A stretch of 64,000 nucleotides of DNA, taken from positions 248,678,764 through 248,742,763 of the forward strand of contig OY282559.1 of assembly GCA_958295665.1 (NCBI GenBank), written 5' to 3'. The position numbers were made by a program, and so were the translations under genes. The notes under the pieces were generated by a model, which had not been told where the DNA came from, searched no databases, and was given only the letters and a program-made list of their open reading frames with translations. Source of the DNA: Tipula vernalis (taxonomy: Eukaryota > Arthropoda > Insecta > Diptera > Tipulidae). The first letter of the stretch is position 1; each line of letters starts with the position of its first letter. Shown here piece after piece: positions 42,996 to 55,490 of the stretch.

Positions 42996-44658
42996 CTTTG
43001 GAACATATAAAATTGTAGTTTAAGTAATCTATGCAAAACCGAAGGGATTAGCTTAAATCGAAAGTTGACACACTGCAACTAATGTGCAGTGTGTCAATGG
43101 TATAAGATTACAAAAACAGCGCTTATTTCATTTTTCATGGTCCTTCTATATCTAATTAAATAATTATTACATAAGGCAACAAGAATTAAAATAACATTAA
43201 AACCATTTAAACATACAATTTTATTTAACCTAATCATAAATTTCCTACCGATCAAGAAAAGACGATAAATAATTAAAAATTCAATTCTTTTATAAAATGT
43301 ATAATAAATAATATAAAAATGATAATGTTACAGTACCACAACGGCCTAGAATCATCAATAATACATTTAGGTACTATAAGTATATCAAGAATCAACAAAT
43401 AAAATCAATATATAATTTCCCAGGCAACTCTGAAAACAAATTTTAATTAATAAATCACCATAATATCAAAGTAAAATCTAATTCTGAAATTCAGGATTAA
43501 TTTAATCTCCATATTAATGATTGATTCTGGAACTATGTTATATTCTGAAAATTGAATTATTTATTAGCAAATTAAGGAAGAGAAACCTTTAAATATTTTT
43601 AAACTAAATTAATTAATATACATATATTAATGAACAAAACACAATATATTACATACAAGAATTACAAAAATTAACATTTTATGAAATTGCCTATGTAAAC
43701 TCTCCCACTTCTAAGCTAAAATTATAAAAGAATGTTTAAAAAATTTAAATTGTTAAGTTATGATTTAAATTCACAGCGCTTGTTCCATTAGTTACCGTTC
43801 TCCTGTAAATAGTTAATTAATTGTTTACCTACTGCAACTAGATTTAAAAATAAAAAGTTGAAAATATATATTTAACCATACTATTAAATTTAAACTAATC
43901 GGCGATTTCCTACAGATCTAGAAAAAAGGAAATTAATAATGTTGAAATTAATTATTTATTTGTAAAAGTATATAATATAATTTAAACATTGATCATAATA
44001 CTACGCAAAAAAGTCTAGAATATCAATAATTTAGTTAAGTACTACATGTACCTATATGTGATATTTACTAATAAAACTCAAAGAGAGTTTCCCAATTCCC
44101 AGGTATCAGTGAAAACTCAATTGCTTTACTACGAAATTTACTTATATAAATTAGTTAGTGATAAATAAAATAAAATAGATATCACAAGAACAATACATTT
44201 TCTACGCTACATAACTGCTGGATGCTTGGAGTTTCTGGATGTTGAGCGAGAATTCACCAATATTTTTGTAGCTTGGAGACGATCTAACAATTATATATAA
44301 TTAAATATACTTTATATCAACTACACCATCAGACAAAAATACCCGAACAAAATTAAATTAAACTGACAAAAAGTGTTGAAACATTTTCATCAATACCTCA
44401 AATATTTTTGCAATGCAATGTAGTTTACAATATCATATAAAAGGGAATTTCCCTTATCCTAGATAACGTACGATGCTATTTATTTAATTAGTATAATATT
44501 TCAATCTAAATACATAAATATTTAAAAGAAACAGCAACATTAATATAAATTACAATTTAATACCAATAAAGTGATTAATTTTAGCAGCAGATAGTTTTGA
44601 TATTTTACAACAAAAAATTTTAACTATGTATTCAAAAATTTAATTTAGGGATTGAAAA
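42996..44658. other. AT-rich spacer, no gene seen
   Basis: Apart from the stem-loop at 43065 nothing could be recognised. Confidence 0.5.
43065..43097. repeat. Perfect 13-bp stem-loop
   Basis: TTGACACACTGCA (43065-43077) and TGCAGTGTGTCAA (43085-43097) pair with a 7-nt loop. No associated gene. Confidence 0.8.
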
Positions 44659-44915
44659 ATGAGCCTCTCCAAAGAAATAGATGAAAGCGTTAAAAAATTG
44701 ATAATAAAAGCATTGCAACGATAAGAAACTTATCAAAATAAATCCCTACAATATGTAATATCAAAAGGTAAAATAAGCATCGTTGTGGACGCCCACGACT
44801 TTTAACTAAGCCGACTGAGCGGAAATTTGCACGAGTAGCAAAATCAGCTACCCCAAAATCAGCTCCAGTGATTAATCCCGGACGTCGTTCAAATATTTAT
44901 GTCTGATAGTGTACA
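44659..44915 (+). pseudogene. Tc1-like transposase N-terminal remnant
   Basis: The frame from 44659 reads MSLSKEIDESVKKLIIKALQ then a stop. In another frame, after a shift, GRPRLLTKPTERKFARVAKS appears, the G-R-P-R-x-L-T hinge between the two helix-turn-helix motifs of Tc1 transposases. PGRRSNIYV follows. The DDE domain is missing. Confidence 0.65.
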
Positions 44916-45880
44916 TATTCAAATGATTTCCTTCACCTTAGTCATTTTCGCAACTCAAAAATAAAACTTATAAAATATTAGACTACCTAAATAAAAATCC
45001 AATTAGCATCATTCACCTATTGAAGAGATCCCACCAAAAACCTGCACCTAATCAATAATTCAGAAATTTGATCTCTTTATTAATAAATAAATATAAATAT
45101 ATTCAAAATTTTAACTCAGTTCACGGACCTCATTCCCTGCCAAATCAAGCATGCAAAGTAAATAAAACAATAAATAAATGCAATGAAAATGAAACCTTAC
45201 TTTCTTAAAAATGTATCGATGTGTCATATACGTAATTATGACGATTGTGTGTGCATCCTACCATCTAAATTCCAATAAATCCATTAAGACAACCATTAAA
45301 CTCAAAAACATTTAGCCTTCCAAAATGTTTTAACATTATTCCACTTTGTTCACATAAATGAACTCATAATTTTGTGTTAAAAATCAAATCTTAATTTAAC
45401 GTAAACCAACATTTCTAAATTCGCGTTTTATTTATCTATTTATTTATTTATTTAGTCAATTTATAATATTAATTAAATTAATTAGAAAACATTTTGATTC
45501 AGTATGTAATACCCTGTAAACAAAATTTATTAATCCTACCTAAATAAACCATTCAAATGAATTGTATAAGACAGCTCCCAATTCCAATTCGACTCAAACC
45601 AATTCGATTATACAAAGTATAAAAATCCTAATTGAGTATAATATACAAAATGCCATTGTGTTCACATAATGCATGATTTCAATAATATCATAGTTGTTTC
45701 GTGAATACACAGAAACACAAAGTGATTAACAACACCAGCATACAAGTAACAAAATCTTACATACTAAAACCACCAACACACATTGACGGTAAATATTTTC
45801 TACCATCTTTCATGTGCGTAGCAGTAGGCCTTATAGTACATATAAACACACCTAAACTATGTATCAAGATAATACAGTAA
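44916..45880. other. AT-rich spacer, no gene seen
   Basis: It includes a tttattta-type simple repeat (about 45430-45455). Confidence 0.5.
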
Positions 45881-46290
45881 AATATTGTGACAACTGTATC
45901 AACACCAACGAAAAAATTCTCTTTTTTGTTGTTGTTTGTGTATTATAATACAAAAACCAACTAAATATACTACATTTCCTTAACAGAATCCGTGTAAAGA
46001 GCGAACGAGACAGCTGTACAACCATATTGTTGATCCTGCCATATATAAATCAAGTTGTATGCATGTATTAGTGCCCATTATACACAATAGTAAAATATTT
46101 GTGACAACTGTATCAAAACCAACGCAAAGATTCTCTTTCTCGTTGTTGTTTGTACTTTATAATACAAAAACCAACAAAACCACGCACACTTCCTTGACAG
46201 AAACCGTGCAAAGGGTAAACGAGACAGCTACACAAACATATTGTTGGCCCTTTTTTATACCAAATTAAAAGTATGTATTAGTGCCGATTG
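45881..46290 (+). repeat. Direct duplication of about 210 bp
   Basis: gtgacaactgtatcaacacc (about 45888) and gtgacaactgtatcaaaacc (about 46100) start two copies that agree through ttctcttt, cgttgttgttt, ataatacaaaaaccaac, cgagacagct and catattgttg and end in gtattagtgcc. The duplicate directly abuts the long hairpin at 46287. Confidence 0.85.
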
Positions 46291-46923
46291 TACAATCAAT
46301 GCCACTACATAAAAAGCCATGACACAAAAATGTGTTGCTAGTATGTGTTAAGGGTATAAAGATTTTTATTTTTCTATGAAACGTAAAAAAATCATATGGG
46401 ATTTTCAAATACATTTTTTTATATCGTCTTTATTTTCAATTTAAATCAACATTTTTATTTACAAATATAATTAATTTGATATCAAATATATCGAATTGTA
46501 AATTGTGAACAATTTTGATTGAAATTAATAATCATTTATTAAGTAATTTTGCATTTTTATAAAAATATTTTTTTCTCAAAACATCGTCGTGCTTCGTGTT
46601 CCTTTAAACATTTCATCGTGTTTTGAGATAAAAATATTTTTATAAAAATGCAAAATTACTTAATAAATGATTATTAATTTCAATCAAATTTGTTCACAAT
46701 TTACATTTCGATATATTTGATATCAAATTATTTATATTTGTGAATAAAAATGTTGATTTAAATTGAAAATAAAGACGATATAAAAAAATGTATTTGAAAA
46801 TCTCATATGATTTTGTTTACGTTTCGTAGGAAAATAAAAATCTTTATTCCCCTCTTTATATTAGTGATTTGACTTTTTTAGACTTATGTCACGGCTATTT
46901 ATGTAGTGGCATTGGTACAATGT
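46287..46923. repeat. 640-bp hairpin with arms of about 300 bp
   Basis: The left arm starts attgtacaatcaatgccact and the right arm ends agtggcattggtacaatgta. Between them long near-perfect matches occur: aagatttttatttttct/aaaataaaaatctt, acatttttttatatcgtctt/agacgatataaaaaaatg, tttaaatcaacatttttatt/aataaaaatgttgatttaaa and atgcaaaattacttaataaa/tttattaagtaattttgcat. The loop is about 30 nt around 46600. It contains no coding frame. Confidence 0.9.
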
Positions 46924-47350
46924 ACACAAAATCACACATAAGAATACAAATAAGTGTGCGTAAAAATAAAATCTAATACCAAATTTACTGCGACTTATTT
47001 TAATTTTTTTATCTACAAGACACTTTTAATTTTTCTATCTACAAAAATAAAACCATTGCCTGACAAATGCATCCCGGTGGATTGCATTTTCCAAAATTAC
47101 ACTTTAATTATTCACTACACTTTGATTATTATTACACTAAAATTTAATTTAATTAGAATTTAATTTAAAATTTAAAAATAATCTGTATATACCTACTTAT
47201 GTATATAAAGTATATACATATTACTATATAAATAAAACACAAAAATAAAATTAAATTTTTCAAGAGGATAGAAAAAACATGACTATCCTCTTCGACGAAC
47301 TCTCGCCAACCCCATAAGTGTAAATCAGTTACAGTTTATAAAAAAAAAAA
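46924..47350. other. AT-rich spacer with a short hairpin
   Basis: AAGAGGATAG (47262-47271) and CTATCCTCTT (47283-47292) form a 10-bp stem just downstream of the piggyBac transposase stop. No gene was seen. Confidence 0.6.
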
Positions 47351-48978
47351 TTAAAATTTTTTATTGGGTATGACATAGCCGAAAGCATGGATATGGGCAT
47401 CTTTGCATGTGTCACAAACGTATTTACTCGCAGCCCTTTTACCAGTTTTGTAACACATGCGGCACCTCCTGCGGCTGTTGGCCGGGCTAGGGAAATGTGC
47501 TGTATTTGAAGTTGAAGTTCCTGCGGTTCTTGGGCTCTTTTGTCGCGCTAAAATCTCCCCTAAGTACGAGGTTATAATTTGTTCTCTAAATTCTAGATGT
47601 GGCAATTGTCGCTGCTTGGTTTGTTTGTTATATATCCAACACGAACTCCATATTGCTATGTCCAGTATGTGAAAAACCACTTTCATGTACCATCGCACTG
47701 AACGCCTTGGGCAAGCATAATATGAAATCATTTGATCCGTCCTATCGATCCCCGGCATATTAGCGTTGTAGTCTACCACTATTTTTGGCTTTATTATGTC
47801 CTTGTTTCTTTTTGTTATTAAATTAATAACTCGGCATTATGTTTGGTAGAAATCATCAAAACGTCTCGCTTGTCTTTCCATTTTAACACCATAATGTTCT
47901 TGCGGTTTCGCCGCCATGAAATTTGTCCTGGCTTTAATTTGCTCTTTATAACTTGAGAGGGATTGCGTTTCCTGTTCGAACGTAATGTTCCACATATATT
48001 ATTTTGATGATTCACCAAGTGCTCTGCCAGGTCAATACTGCAGTAGTAATTATCCATATACAACGTATGATCTTTACCCAAATATTCCTTCATTAGTTCA
48101 ATAGACACCGTGTCTCTTCCGGTATATATAATCATATTTATTAAAAAACCTTCGGGATTGCATAATTCATAGAATTTGATTCCGTACTTGTGCCTGTTAT
48201 TCGGTATATACTTCCGGAATGACAGTCTTCCTCGCCATAACAGGAGAGCTTCATCTAATGAAAGGTTTTGAGGTGGGCTATACAATTTTTTTATGTTAGC
48301 CAGAACGTGATTTGTGACATTTTGTATTTTGTACAATCTATTAGTTATGACGTCGTGTTGCTCGCCATAGAAACACATACACCTAAGGATGTTTTCAAAC
48401 CTTATTCGACTCATTGTCTGGCCGAACACATTTTGAACATAAAGCCCAGTTGTGGTCCAATAGTGTTTTAGGCTTAGTTTTCTATTTAGAGGCATTAATA
48501 AACATAAATAAGCCAAGCATTTGTTTCAATTCGCTACTGGTCACATCTCTCCATCTGCGAAGGTTTGAATTTGCTGATAATGGCTTATGCTCAATAATGA
48601 ATTTAGCACGTGCGTTAGTCCAAGTAACTATTTTCTCGAGCAATACATCGTCAAATATTTTCCTGAAATATTCTACTGGTTCGGCGGTTGGTGGTAGATC
48701 TATGGATATCAATTCTGCTCCAGTAAAAACTATGTTATTTGTTTCAGGCCCAACATCAGTCCACTCATCATTGTTATTTTCAGCAACTATTCTTGAACTG
48801 GTACCTCTTGCAAGTCAATTTCTACTGAGCATTTAGATGACATGCTGTCAGTGTCATAGATGCAAAAGCTGCTACCCGAATCTTCAAAGTCTATTTCACT
48901 GTTGCTGGAGTTCAATTCAGATTCGTCAGATTTACGCGCATGCTGCATGCGCTTTCCTCGACTTTCCATTATGCACAA
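47351..48978 (-). pseudogene. piggyBac transposase with three frameshifts
   Basis: On minus, 48978-48787 is an acidic Ser-rich N-terminus (starting MCIMESRGKRMQHARK). 48712-48482 has FRKIFDDVLLEKIVTWTNAR and WRDVTSSELKQMLGLFMF. 48516-47818 has HYWTTTGLYVQNVFGQTMSR, LSLDEALLLWRGR (first catalytic Asp) and LYMDNYYCSIDLAEHL (second Asp). 47779-47351 has VDYNANMPGIDRTDQMISYY (third Asp, plus the D-R-x-D-Q box) and a C-terminal Cys-rich finger (CRMCYKTGK ... CDTCKDAH). All DDD residues and the Cys-rich tail are kept, but the frame shifts near 48790, 48490 and 47815. About 540 codons would be normal length. It is the best preserved coding remnant among the DNA transposons here. Confidence 0.93.
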
Positions 48979-49596
48979 ATTCCTTTAAAACCAAGAACCT
49001 ATTATAACAGTACAACAAAAAAAACTGCAATTAACTTGAAACTCACCCAAATCAGAAACTCGGAGAGTAAATAATAAAATTACTATACCTTACAACTATA
49101 TACGCTACACAAATAACTTTGAATAATTTTTATTACACTTCAAAAATTTAGTTTTGAATCAAAAATCGTTAATTTTTCACTATAATACCAAAAATTCTAA
49201 GTATAAATATTATAATGCAAACAAAATACCTCGGGGGTTTCCTGAAATATGAAAATATTTCAATAAATAAAACTTTCTCATTGAAACCATGTGACACAAA
49301 TGTGTGTCATATACTCATAAAGACTACGGCGAAAACAAAATAATCATAACACAAACCATTCCAAAGTTATACCTATGTAAAGTTTCAGTAATTTGTGACA
49401 CATATAGTATGTAACATGAGTTTTTTGGGAAACTTGCGCGACACATATATGTGTCTTTGAGGGGCGAACGTGTTAATTATCCAGTACAATTGTTGTTGTA
49501 ATATTTGTATTTTCTTTTTAAATTACGAATAAAATCAGTTTACTACAACAAAGTTTTGGTCGAAGAGACACAAGCAACAGCATTTCCTCTTATACC
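48979..49596. other. Putative 5' end of the piggyBac element and spacer
   Basis: TTAA at 49473-49476 follows gaggggcgaacgtg. With the palindrome gacacatatatgtgtc (49440-49455) this could be the outer end of the piggyBac element on its 5' side. Similar gacacaaatgtgtgtc sequences at about 49292 and 46320 may be subterminal repeats. The opposite terminus was not found. Confidence 0.4.
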
Positions 49597-51016
49597 TTTT
49601 TCAAGCCAAATTAACTAAATTCCAAACCAAATTGACAATTATTGAAATAGTATTAACACATTTTCAAATGAAATAAACATTTTTCCAAATAAATTTAAAC
49701 TATTTAACAAATTAATTATTTTTCAACCCAAATTTACAATTTTGTTTTTCAACTTAAAATAAGTAATTTGATTTCAAGCCATATTAATAATTTTACAAAA
49801 TTGATTAACAATTTTTCTAACGAGTTTGACATATTTTCAATACAATTAAACAATTTTTAAGAAATTGAACAAATATTCAAATGAAATTAGCAAATTTGTT
49901 CAATTCAAATTAATGAAATTTACATTTTTAACCGGGCATGCGACTAAGGTGAAACAAAAACCAGCAGTGTTCTGCTAATCAATTCTTTCACTTTGATATT
50001 TTGTGTTCCTACACAAAGCTAGTTTATCTAAAACTAGATATCCACCAATCCTCTATCGAACAGCTGGGTTATTAGTTCGTTCAGAAAATCGAAAAATTTA
50101 GATGAGTTCAAAAAGTAAACATTTTTAAAATTACTATTTTTCAATTACTAACGAAGTGTGTGCGTCGACTTTCTATTAAATAGAACATTATCCGGTTGGT
50201 TTCATTTAACGAGAACTTCGATTCTAAAATCACAGAATAATAAACAAGTAGAAGGGGCATTGCGTGGATCAAGAAATTATTGCTCTTACCTTATATTAAT
50301 TTACATGTTAATTTTAAATTTTCAGCCACTGAACGACAAATTAACACTGAAAATTTTACCTTCTCCAAAACAAGGTCAAAAAAATAAGTTCACGTTTCTC
50401 CATATAAAAACCGCGTTATGCTTCTGGGTATTCTGTGCTAAAACTCTCATATCTTCATTTCCAATTACATTACTATAACTCAATTTTGGAAAAAAAAAAC
50501 GCGTTGCTATTGACGTATTGATACATTTTAGTAGTACGCATCAAGCTTTGGAGGGGGTAAATACCTCCACTAAATCTATTCAAACAGCAAATTTGTCGAA
50601 TTGTGGAAAAGTTTAAAGAGTTAACCTTATGATTAACATGTAGTATCCGACCACATTTAGCGTTCTCCAGCGTATCGATTCTACGCTGTCTGTTTATAAG
50701 ATGATGTCACTTGTAAAGCAAATCATTTCAATGGTTAGGTCCATTTCGGGCTAAATGAAAGTTTACACAAAGGAAATCCAACACCTGTTTTATTTAATTT
50801 TATGTGAAATTGAGTTAATTTGAATCAAATTAAAAGTTAAATTGTTTTGAAAATAGTTCAATTGAATTGAAAATAAATCAAACTGGTTTGAAAATAAGTT
50901 AATCAATTTTTTAAAATTGTAAATTTGGTTTGAAATTAAGTTATATTAAAATAAAATAAAAAATTATTTGTTTTGAATCATTATTTTTGGAATTTAGTTA
51001 ATTTGGCTTGAAAAAA
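49597..51016. mobile_element. Foldback-like element with arms of short degenerate repeats
   Basis: The left end tttttcaagccaaattaact and the right end agttaatttggcttgaaaaa are reverse complements. Each arm (about 49597-49930 and 50770-51016) is a run of loose repeats of roughly 30 bp built on caaattaacaattttt. The 840-bp centre has no recognised domain; an open frame at 50158-50478 has no motif. The architecture recalls FB-type elements, whose long TIRs consist of internal tandem repeats. Confidence 0.6.
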
Positions 51017-53709
51017 CTATATCAATTGAAATTCCTTCTTTCCTTCATTCAAACAACAATATTAATTTTTGCATGTGGTGTAATAAAAAGTTGGAGTTTA
51101 TAATAGAATGTGGGAGATTCTATGAATTATTGGTATGGAAAATAACTCGATTTAAAATAGGTTTGTTTTGCGCGTTTATTTTACTCCTAATACTAAAATT
51201 GGACGTTAATAAAGATTTTAAATTAATAGAAACTAATATAAATCTAGGGATTTATATTATTATATTAATAAACCAAAATTACGGAACTAAAATAAATAAC
51301 GTGTTTCAATTTTGGACCATTTTTATTTTAAATCTTTCTTTTTGATTCAGTTTTATACCGTCAAGAATATCTGTTTTTGTGGTTTTTGATATGGTTCGAT
51401 TCACTACTTCAAAATACCGTTTATTACAAACAAGAATGGCATTTTGATGAGCTCATACAGTTGATTAGACTGTTTCGCATTCTACAAATATATAACTCAT
51501 AGTAACTTCTTTATTCCCCTTGCTCTATGCTATCGTGATAACCTCAACGCAATTTTTTAGGATAGGCTGTTCGTCGACAAATAATGTACGTGCCTATTGA
51601 ATGTATTATATAATTCATATATAACGAGTTACAAATAACAAGAAAAAATTAAAGTATAAATTCTGCAATAAATACAAATATTAATTAATAGCATTTCGTT
51701 TATAACAATTTCCGAAACTTGAAATCAACACAGAAAATCCAGTTTTCCAGTAATCCACTTAGTATGAATTGACTCGTATACTCGTATATATGTACATATA
51801 TTGTGTTTATTGTTTTTTGTGTTTGTTGCTCTAAGGTCAGTTATCTAATTTTTGTCATTATTTAAACGTTAGATCGTGTACAAACTACAACGCTATTACA
51901 ATAATAAAAATAGTAAGACAACAAAAATAATATCAAATTTGGTTGAATAGGGTCAGTCAAATATTATGATAGAATCGTTAGATAATATGACTTATCGAAT
52001 GCACAATAAGCAAATGCGTAAACGAGTCTGCTTTTATGTAGATCCAGTCATTTGGCAAATAACCAACGAAAATTTGCATATTTTGATAAAAAAGATAAAA
52101 GAAATGGGTCAATAGTTTTTTAGTTACTTACTGTGTTCCAAAATATCTTCGACATTACAACCGATTTACGATTATATTTATATGCAATTTTAGGTAAAAT
52201 TTTCTTGGAAAATACTTAGCAAATTTTACCTAAGAAAAGGGGTTAATGGTTATAATCCAATTATAACTTATTTTTTCTTCTATTTTGCATATTTTAAATA
52301 AGTCGGTATATAACGGAACTCAAAATATTTTCAAAACAATAAATTAATCAAAACAGAATTTCGTAAAAATGTATTCTTTGAGTTCCCTTAATCTTTAATG
52401 TTTTGCCTATATACGAAAAAAGGATAATTGCCTCAGTCGTGGTCAGTATTATAGTATGTATTATGATAGGGTCAGTTTACTTGAAACTTTAATGTAATAG
52501 TTCACACACATTTCTCACTTATCATCATAACATTTTTAGAACTCCAAAGATGTTTCATTAAAATTGTAATAGAATACAAATCCCATCTCCCAGCAGATTT
52601 GCAAACGGTTTGTTGGGCAACCAAATTCTGATTATCTTAATTTTATTTTAACTCTATGTTACTATAGAGTTATCCTTTTAATCGACTTCAAAAGAAGAGG
52701 AGGTCCTCAATTCGACAATTTTTTTTTTTTAATGTATGTATTTGTTCGCATAATTTTTCAAACATCTGAATGCGGTTTTGCCTTATAGTAGAGGCTATGA
52801 AGTTTCAGGGTAGGCAGAAACTTTAAAAACTAGATTTCTATGTAGAAGCGGTTTTGAAGAAATATTGCGGAAGATTACATTTTTGAGATTGTCTCTTAAA
52901 ACAAATGACAGCTCAAATATCGTGTTTTTGTTAATATTATATTCATACCACATAATTTGTGATGTTGTCCTTGATGGTTAAACAATATCCCTTCTGACTC
53001 AGAAAGTTTGGGTTCGAATCCGCATGTGTGTCTCTGATTTTCCGTACTTCAGAAATTATGTACATTTTGTGAATATTGGGAAACTTGAAATTTTGCAATT
53101 AAAAAATATTTCTATCAACCAATCCACATTGGACAATCAAGGTGAAAATGTGCATTCCCCATCTGTGCGTCTCTGCCGCAATGAGAAATTGAAAACTAAT
53201 TCTGGCTTTTACTTCGAAGAAGATCTCTCAAACTTTGCATTACGGTCACAGCTTTTTCGTCGTGTGGCTTATTAAATCCTTTGCTTACGGTAAGGAAGCA
53301 GGTCTATCCATATTCTTATAATAAAAATAAATAGATATTTGGTAATTAAACAACAAAAATAATACATTTTTGAAAAAAAATCAGACTCGACTTCAAAGAT
53401 GCCTCTAAAAGGGATAAAATAATTTTTTTTTTGAACATGTGCCAAGACAGAGACCTTCAATAATCTTCGATGACGTTTTAAGGTATTCTACGGAAATTTA
53501 CGGATAAAACTGTCACACTTCATACGGAAAAACAATCATTTCAATCACGTATGTAAGGAGGCAGAAATTTTACAAGAATAATCAGTACGAGCAAAACAAT
53601 GATCAATACATGTGCAAGAATGGACTGTTATTCTAGGAGGTTTATTAATTATAAAATTAAAACAATAAAAACAATTTATTATTAAAACAAAGTTACATTA
53701 AAAAAAAGT

Positions 53710-53712
<3 letters not shown>
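51017..53712. other. AT-rich spacer, no gene seen
   Basis: Open frames at 51073-51345 and 53024-53275 lack motifs. At 52681-52716 the text gacttcaaaagaagaggagg, followed by tcctcaattcgac and a poly-T run, resembles a phrase I recall from dispersed repeats in other insects, but I cannot name it. Confidence 0.45.

Positions 53713-53761
<49 letters not shown>
53713..53761. repeat. (AT)n microsatellite
   Basis: About 24 AT units directly left of a perfect palindrome. Confidence 0.95.
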
Positions 53762-53763
<2 letters not shown>

Positions 53764-53976
53764 TATAAAAACTTTCTTAATGTGGAATTAAAAACTTTTG
53801 TTAATATTTTTAACAAGTATCGATTTCGATAATTACCATTATCATCATCAGCTTGTTTCTACTTAAATCCTATTTAAGTAGAAACAAGCTGATGATGATA
53901 ATGGTAATTATCGAAATCGATACTTGTTAAAAATATTAACAAAAGTTTTTAATTCCACATTAAGAAAGTTTTTATA
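53764..53976. repeat. Perfect palindrome, 105-bp arms, 3-nt loop
   Basis: 53764-53868 and 53872-53976 are exact reverse complements over 105 bp with only cct (53869-53871) between them. I checked the arms base by base. Similarity stops at both outer ends within 2-3 bases. The left neighbour is an (AT)n tract. Confidence 0.95.
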
Positions 53977-54830
53977 TTTATTAATTAATGACTGTAGGAA
54001 ATTTGATGACATTAAAAACGTATATTCATCATTCAAAGGAGGGAAATTTAGAGTATCAAAATTAAAATCTCTCATAATAATAACATCCTTGTTTCTAATA
54101 TCTTAATAAAATCATAAAATTCACTACAAAAAATTGAAACTGGAACGAATTGCAAGCGATATACACAAATAAAAGTATAGTTCACTTTGTTACTAATTAA
54201 CGATAATTTAATTACGTCTGCCCAAAGTAATGAAACATGCACCACACACTCTATAATTATTACTGCAACATCCAAAATTAGTATAATTAGAGATATAATA
54301 AATGCATACCTGAGATAAAAACATAATCAATGGAAGGTCATTAAAATCATATAAATTAGAAATAAATTTATCAAAATTCTCACGTAAACTACGTATGTTC
54401 TATTCTCACCAATACAATTAACATGACCATTACCATTATCTTCACCATCACCACCCATATCACAATCACCATTGCAATCACCACCATCATCAATCCCCAT
54501 CACACAACTGATTTGGTAGTATTACCAAACTTCATGTAAAATCTATTTAAGAATCAAAGAAGAAGAAATAGCCAAGTTACAGGCTAATTGGCCATATTCC
54601 ACAAAAGTATCCAAAAATCATTTTACATGTTGGCGATATTTTCGATTTCCATAATACACGAAACGTAATGCATTACCTGTAATATAGTATATTAAAGTAT
54701 TATAATAATTGAAATACGTTCTATCATAAAAGTATCTTCTCAAAATTCTCTTCTGTTTTCAAAAGTAAATTTGAATAGTTCATTGAGAAATTCAACCCGA
54801 AAGACGAAACAGGAAAAAGAAAATTGGGAA
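53977..54830. other. Spacer with a CAY trinucleotide-rich tract
   Basis: 54421-54508 is a decayed (caccat)n-type simple repeat (accatcaccacccatatcac...). No gene was seen. Confidence 0.6.
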
Positions 54831-55490
54831 TTTATTATTCGTTTTAGGAAGTGAAGAATTCGAGATCTATAACACATTTAATCTAATGGCATCCGAATTA
54901 ATAAATAATCAAGGTATTGGAAAAACTTAATGATCATTTTACACCCAAGAAGAACCCGATTATTGAAGCATACAAATTCTACGAAATGAGACAAAAACCA
55001 TCCCAGTGAGTCAACAATTTCATAATCGAAATGAAAAATCAAAGAATGGTACATGAATTCAAATGTGACTGTGGCAAATCATACACAGATAGAATGATAA
55101 GGGGCAGGCAGGTTGGTCACAGCGGTAAGAGATAAAAGCAGTTATTCGCTGAAAAGCAGTTAAATTACGAAAAAGCGATTGAAATTGTCAAAAATTCAAA
55201 ATATTAAATATTGATGACCCCATCAAGACTGAAAAAGTTGATGTCATTAAAGCGAACATCGGAAGCGGTAATAATCAAACCTACCATAGTGAACGTAATT
55301 ACAATTGGTATACCAAAACTTCCACTTCATAACAACAACAACAAGGTATAAATCTTCCAAAAATATGCACACGATGCGGATTTAATCAACATAAAAACAC
55401 CAAGTGCCCAGCTAAAGGGAAAACATGCGCGAAATATCAACTAAAGAATCATTTTGCCTCAACTTGTCGTACTAGAGCGCTTTACCCACG
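54831..55490 (+). pseudogene. Mag-like gypsy gag remnant with zinc knuckles
   Basis: Successive frames read VLEKLNDHFTPKKNPIIEAY and E-A-Y-K-F-Y-E-M-R-Q-K, typical of gypsy gag (L-x-x-Y-F-x-P-x-x-N). Downstream come ICTRCGFNQHKNTKCPAKGK and CAKYQLKNHFASTC, two zinc knuckles, the second with its second Cys changed to Tyr. Several stops separate them. Confidence 0.75.

Noticed and set aside
43065..43097. Stem-loop considered as a terminator or microRNA precursor
   Set aside because: Only 13 bp of stem and no neighbouring gene; too short for a precursor, and intrinsic terminators do not apply in an insect nucleus.
47351..48978. Domesticated piggyBac host gene
   Set aside because: Three frameshifts split the frame, which argues against domestication unless they are sequencing errors.
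50158..50478. Open frame of 106 codons in the centre of the foldback-like element
   Set aside because: No domain pattern, AT-driven composition; could not be supported as a gene.
51073..51345. Open frame of 90 codons rich in I, L, F
   Set aside because: Hydrophobicity follows from T-rich codons; no start context or homologue recognised.
53024..53275. Open frame of 83 codons
   Set aside because: No motif, and the neighbouring sequence on the same strand does not continue it as exons.
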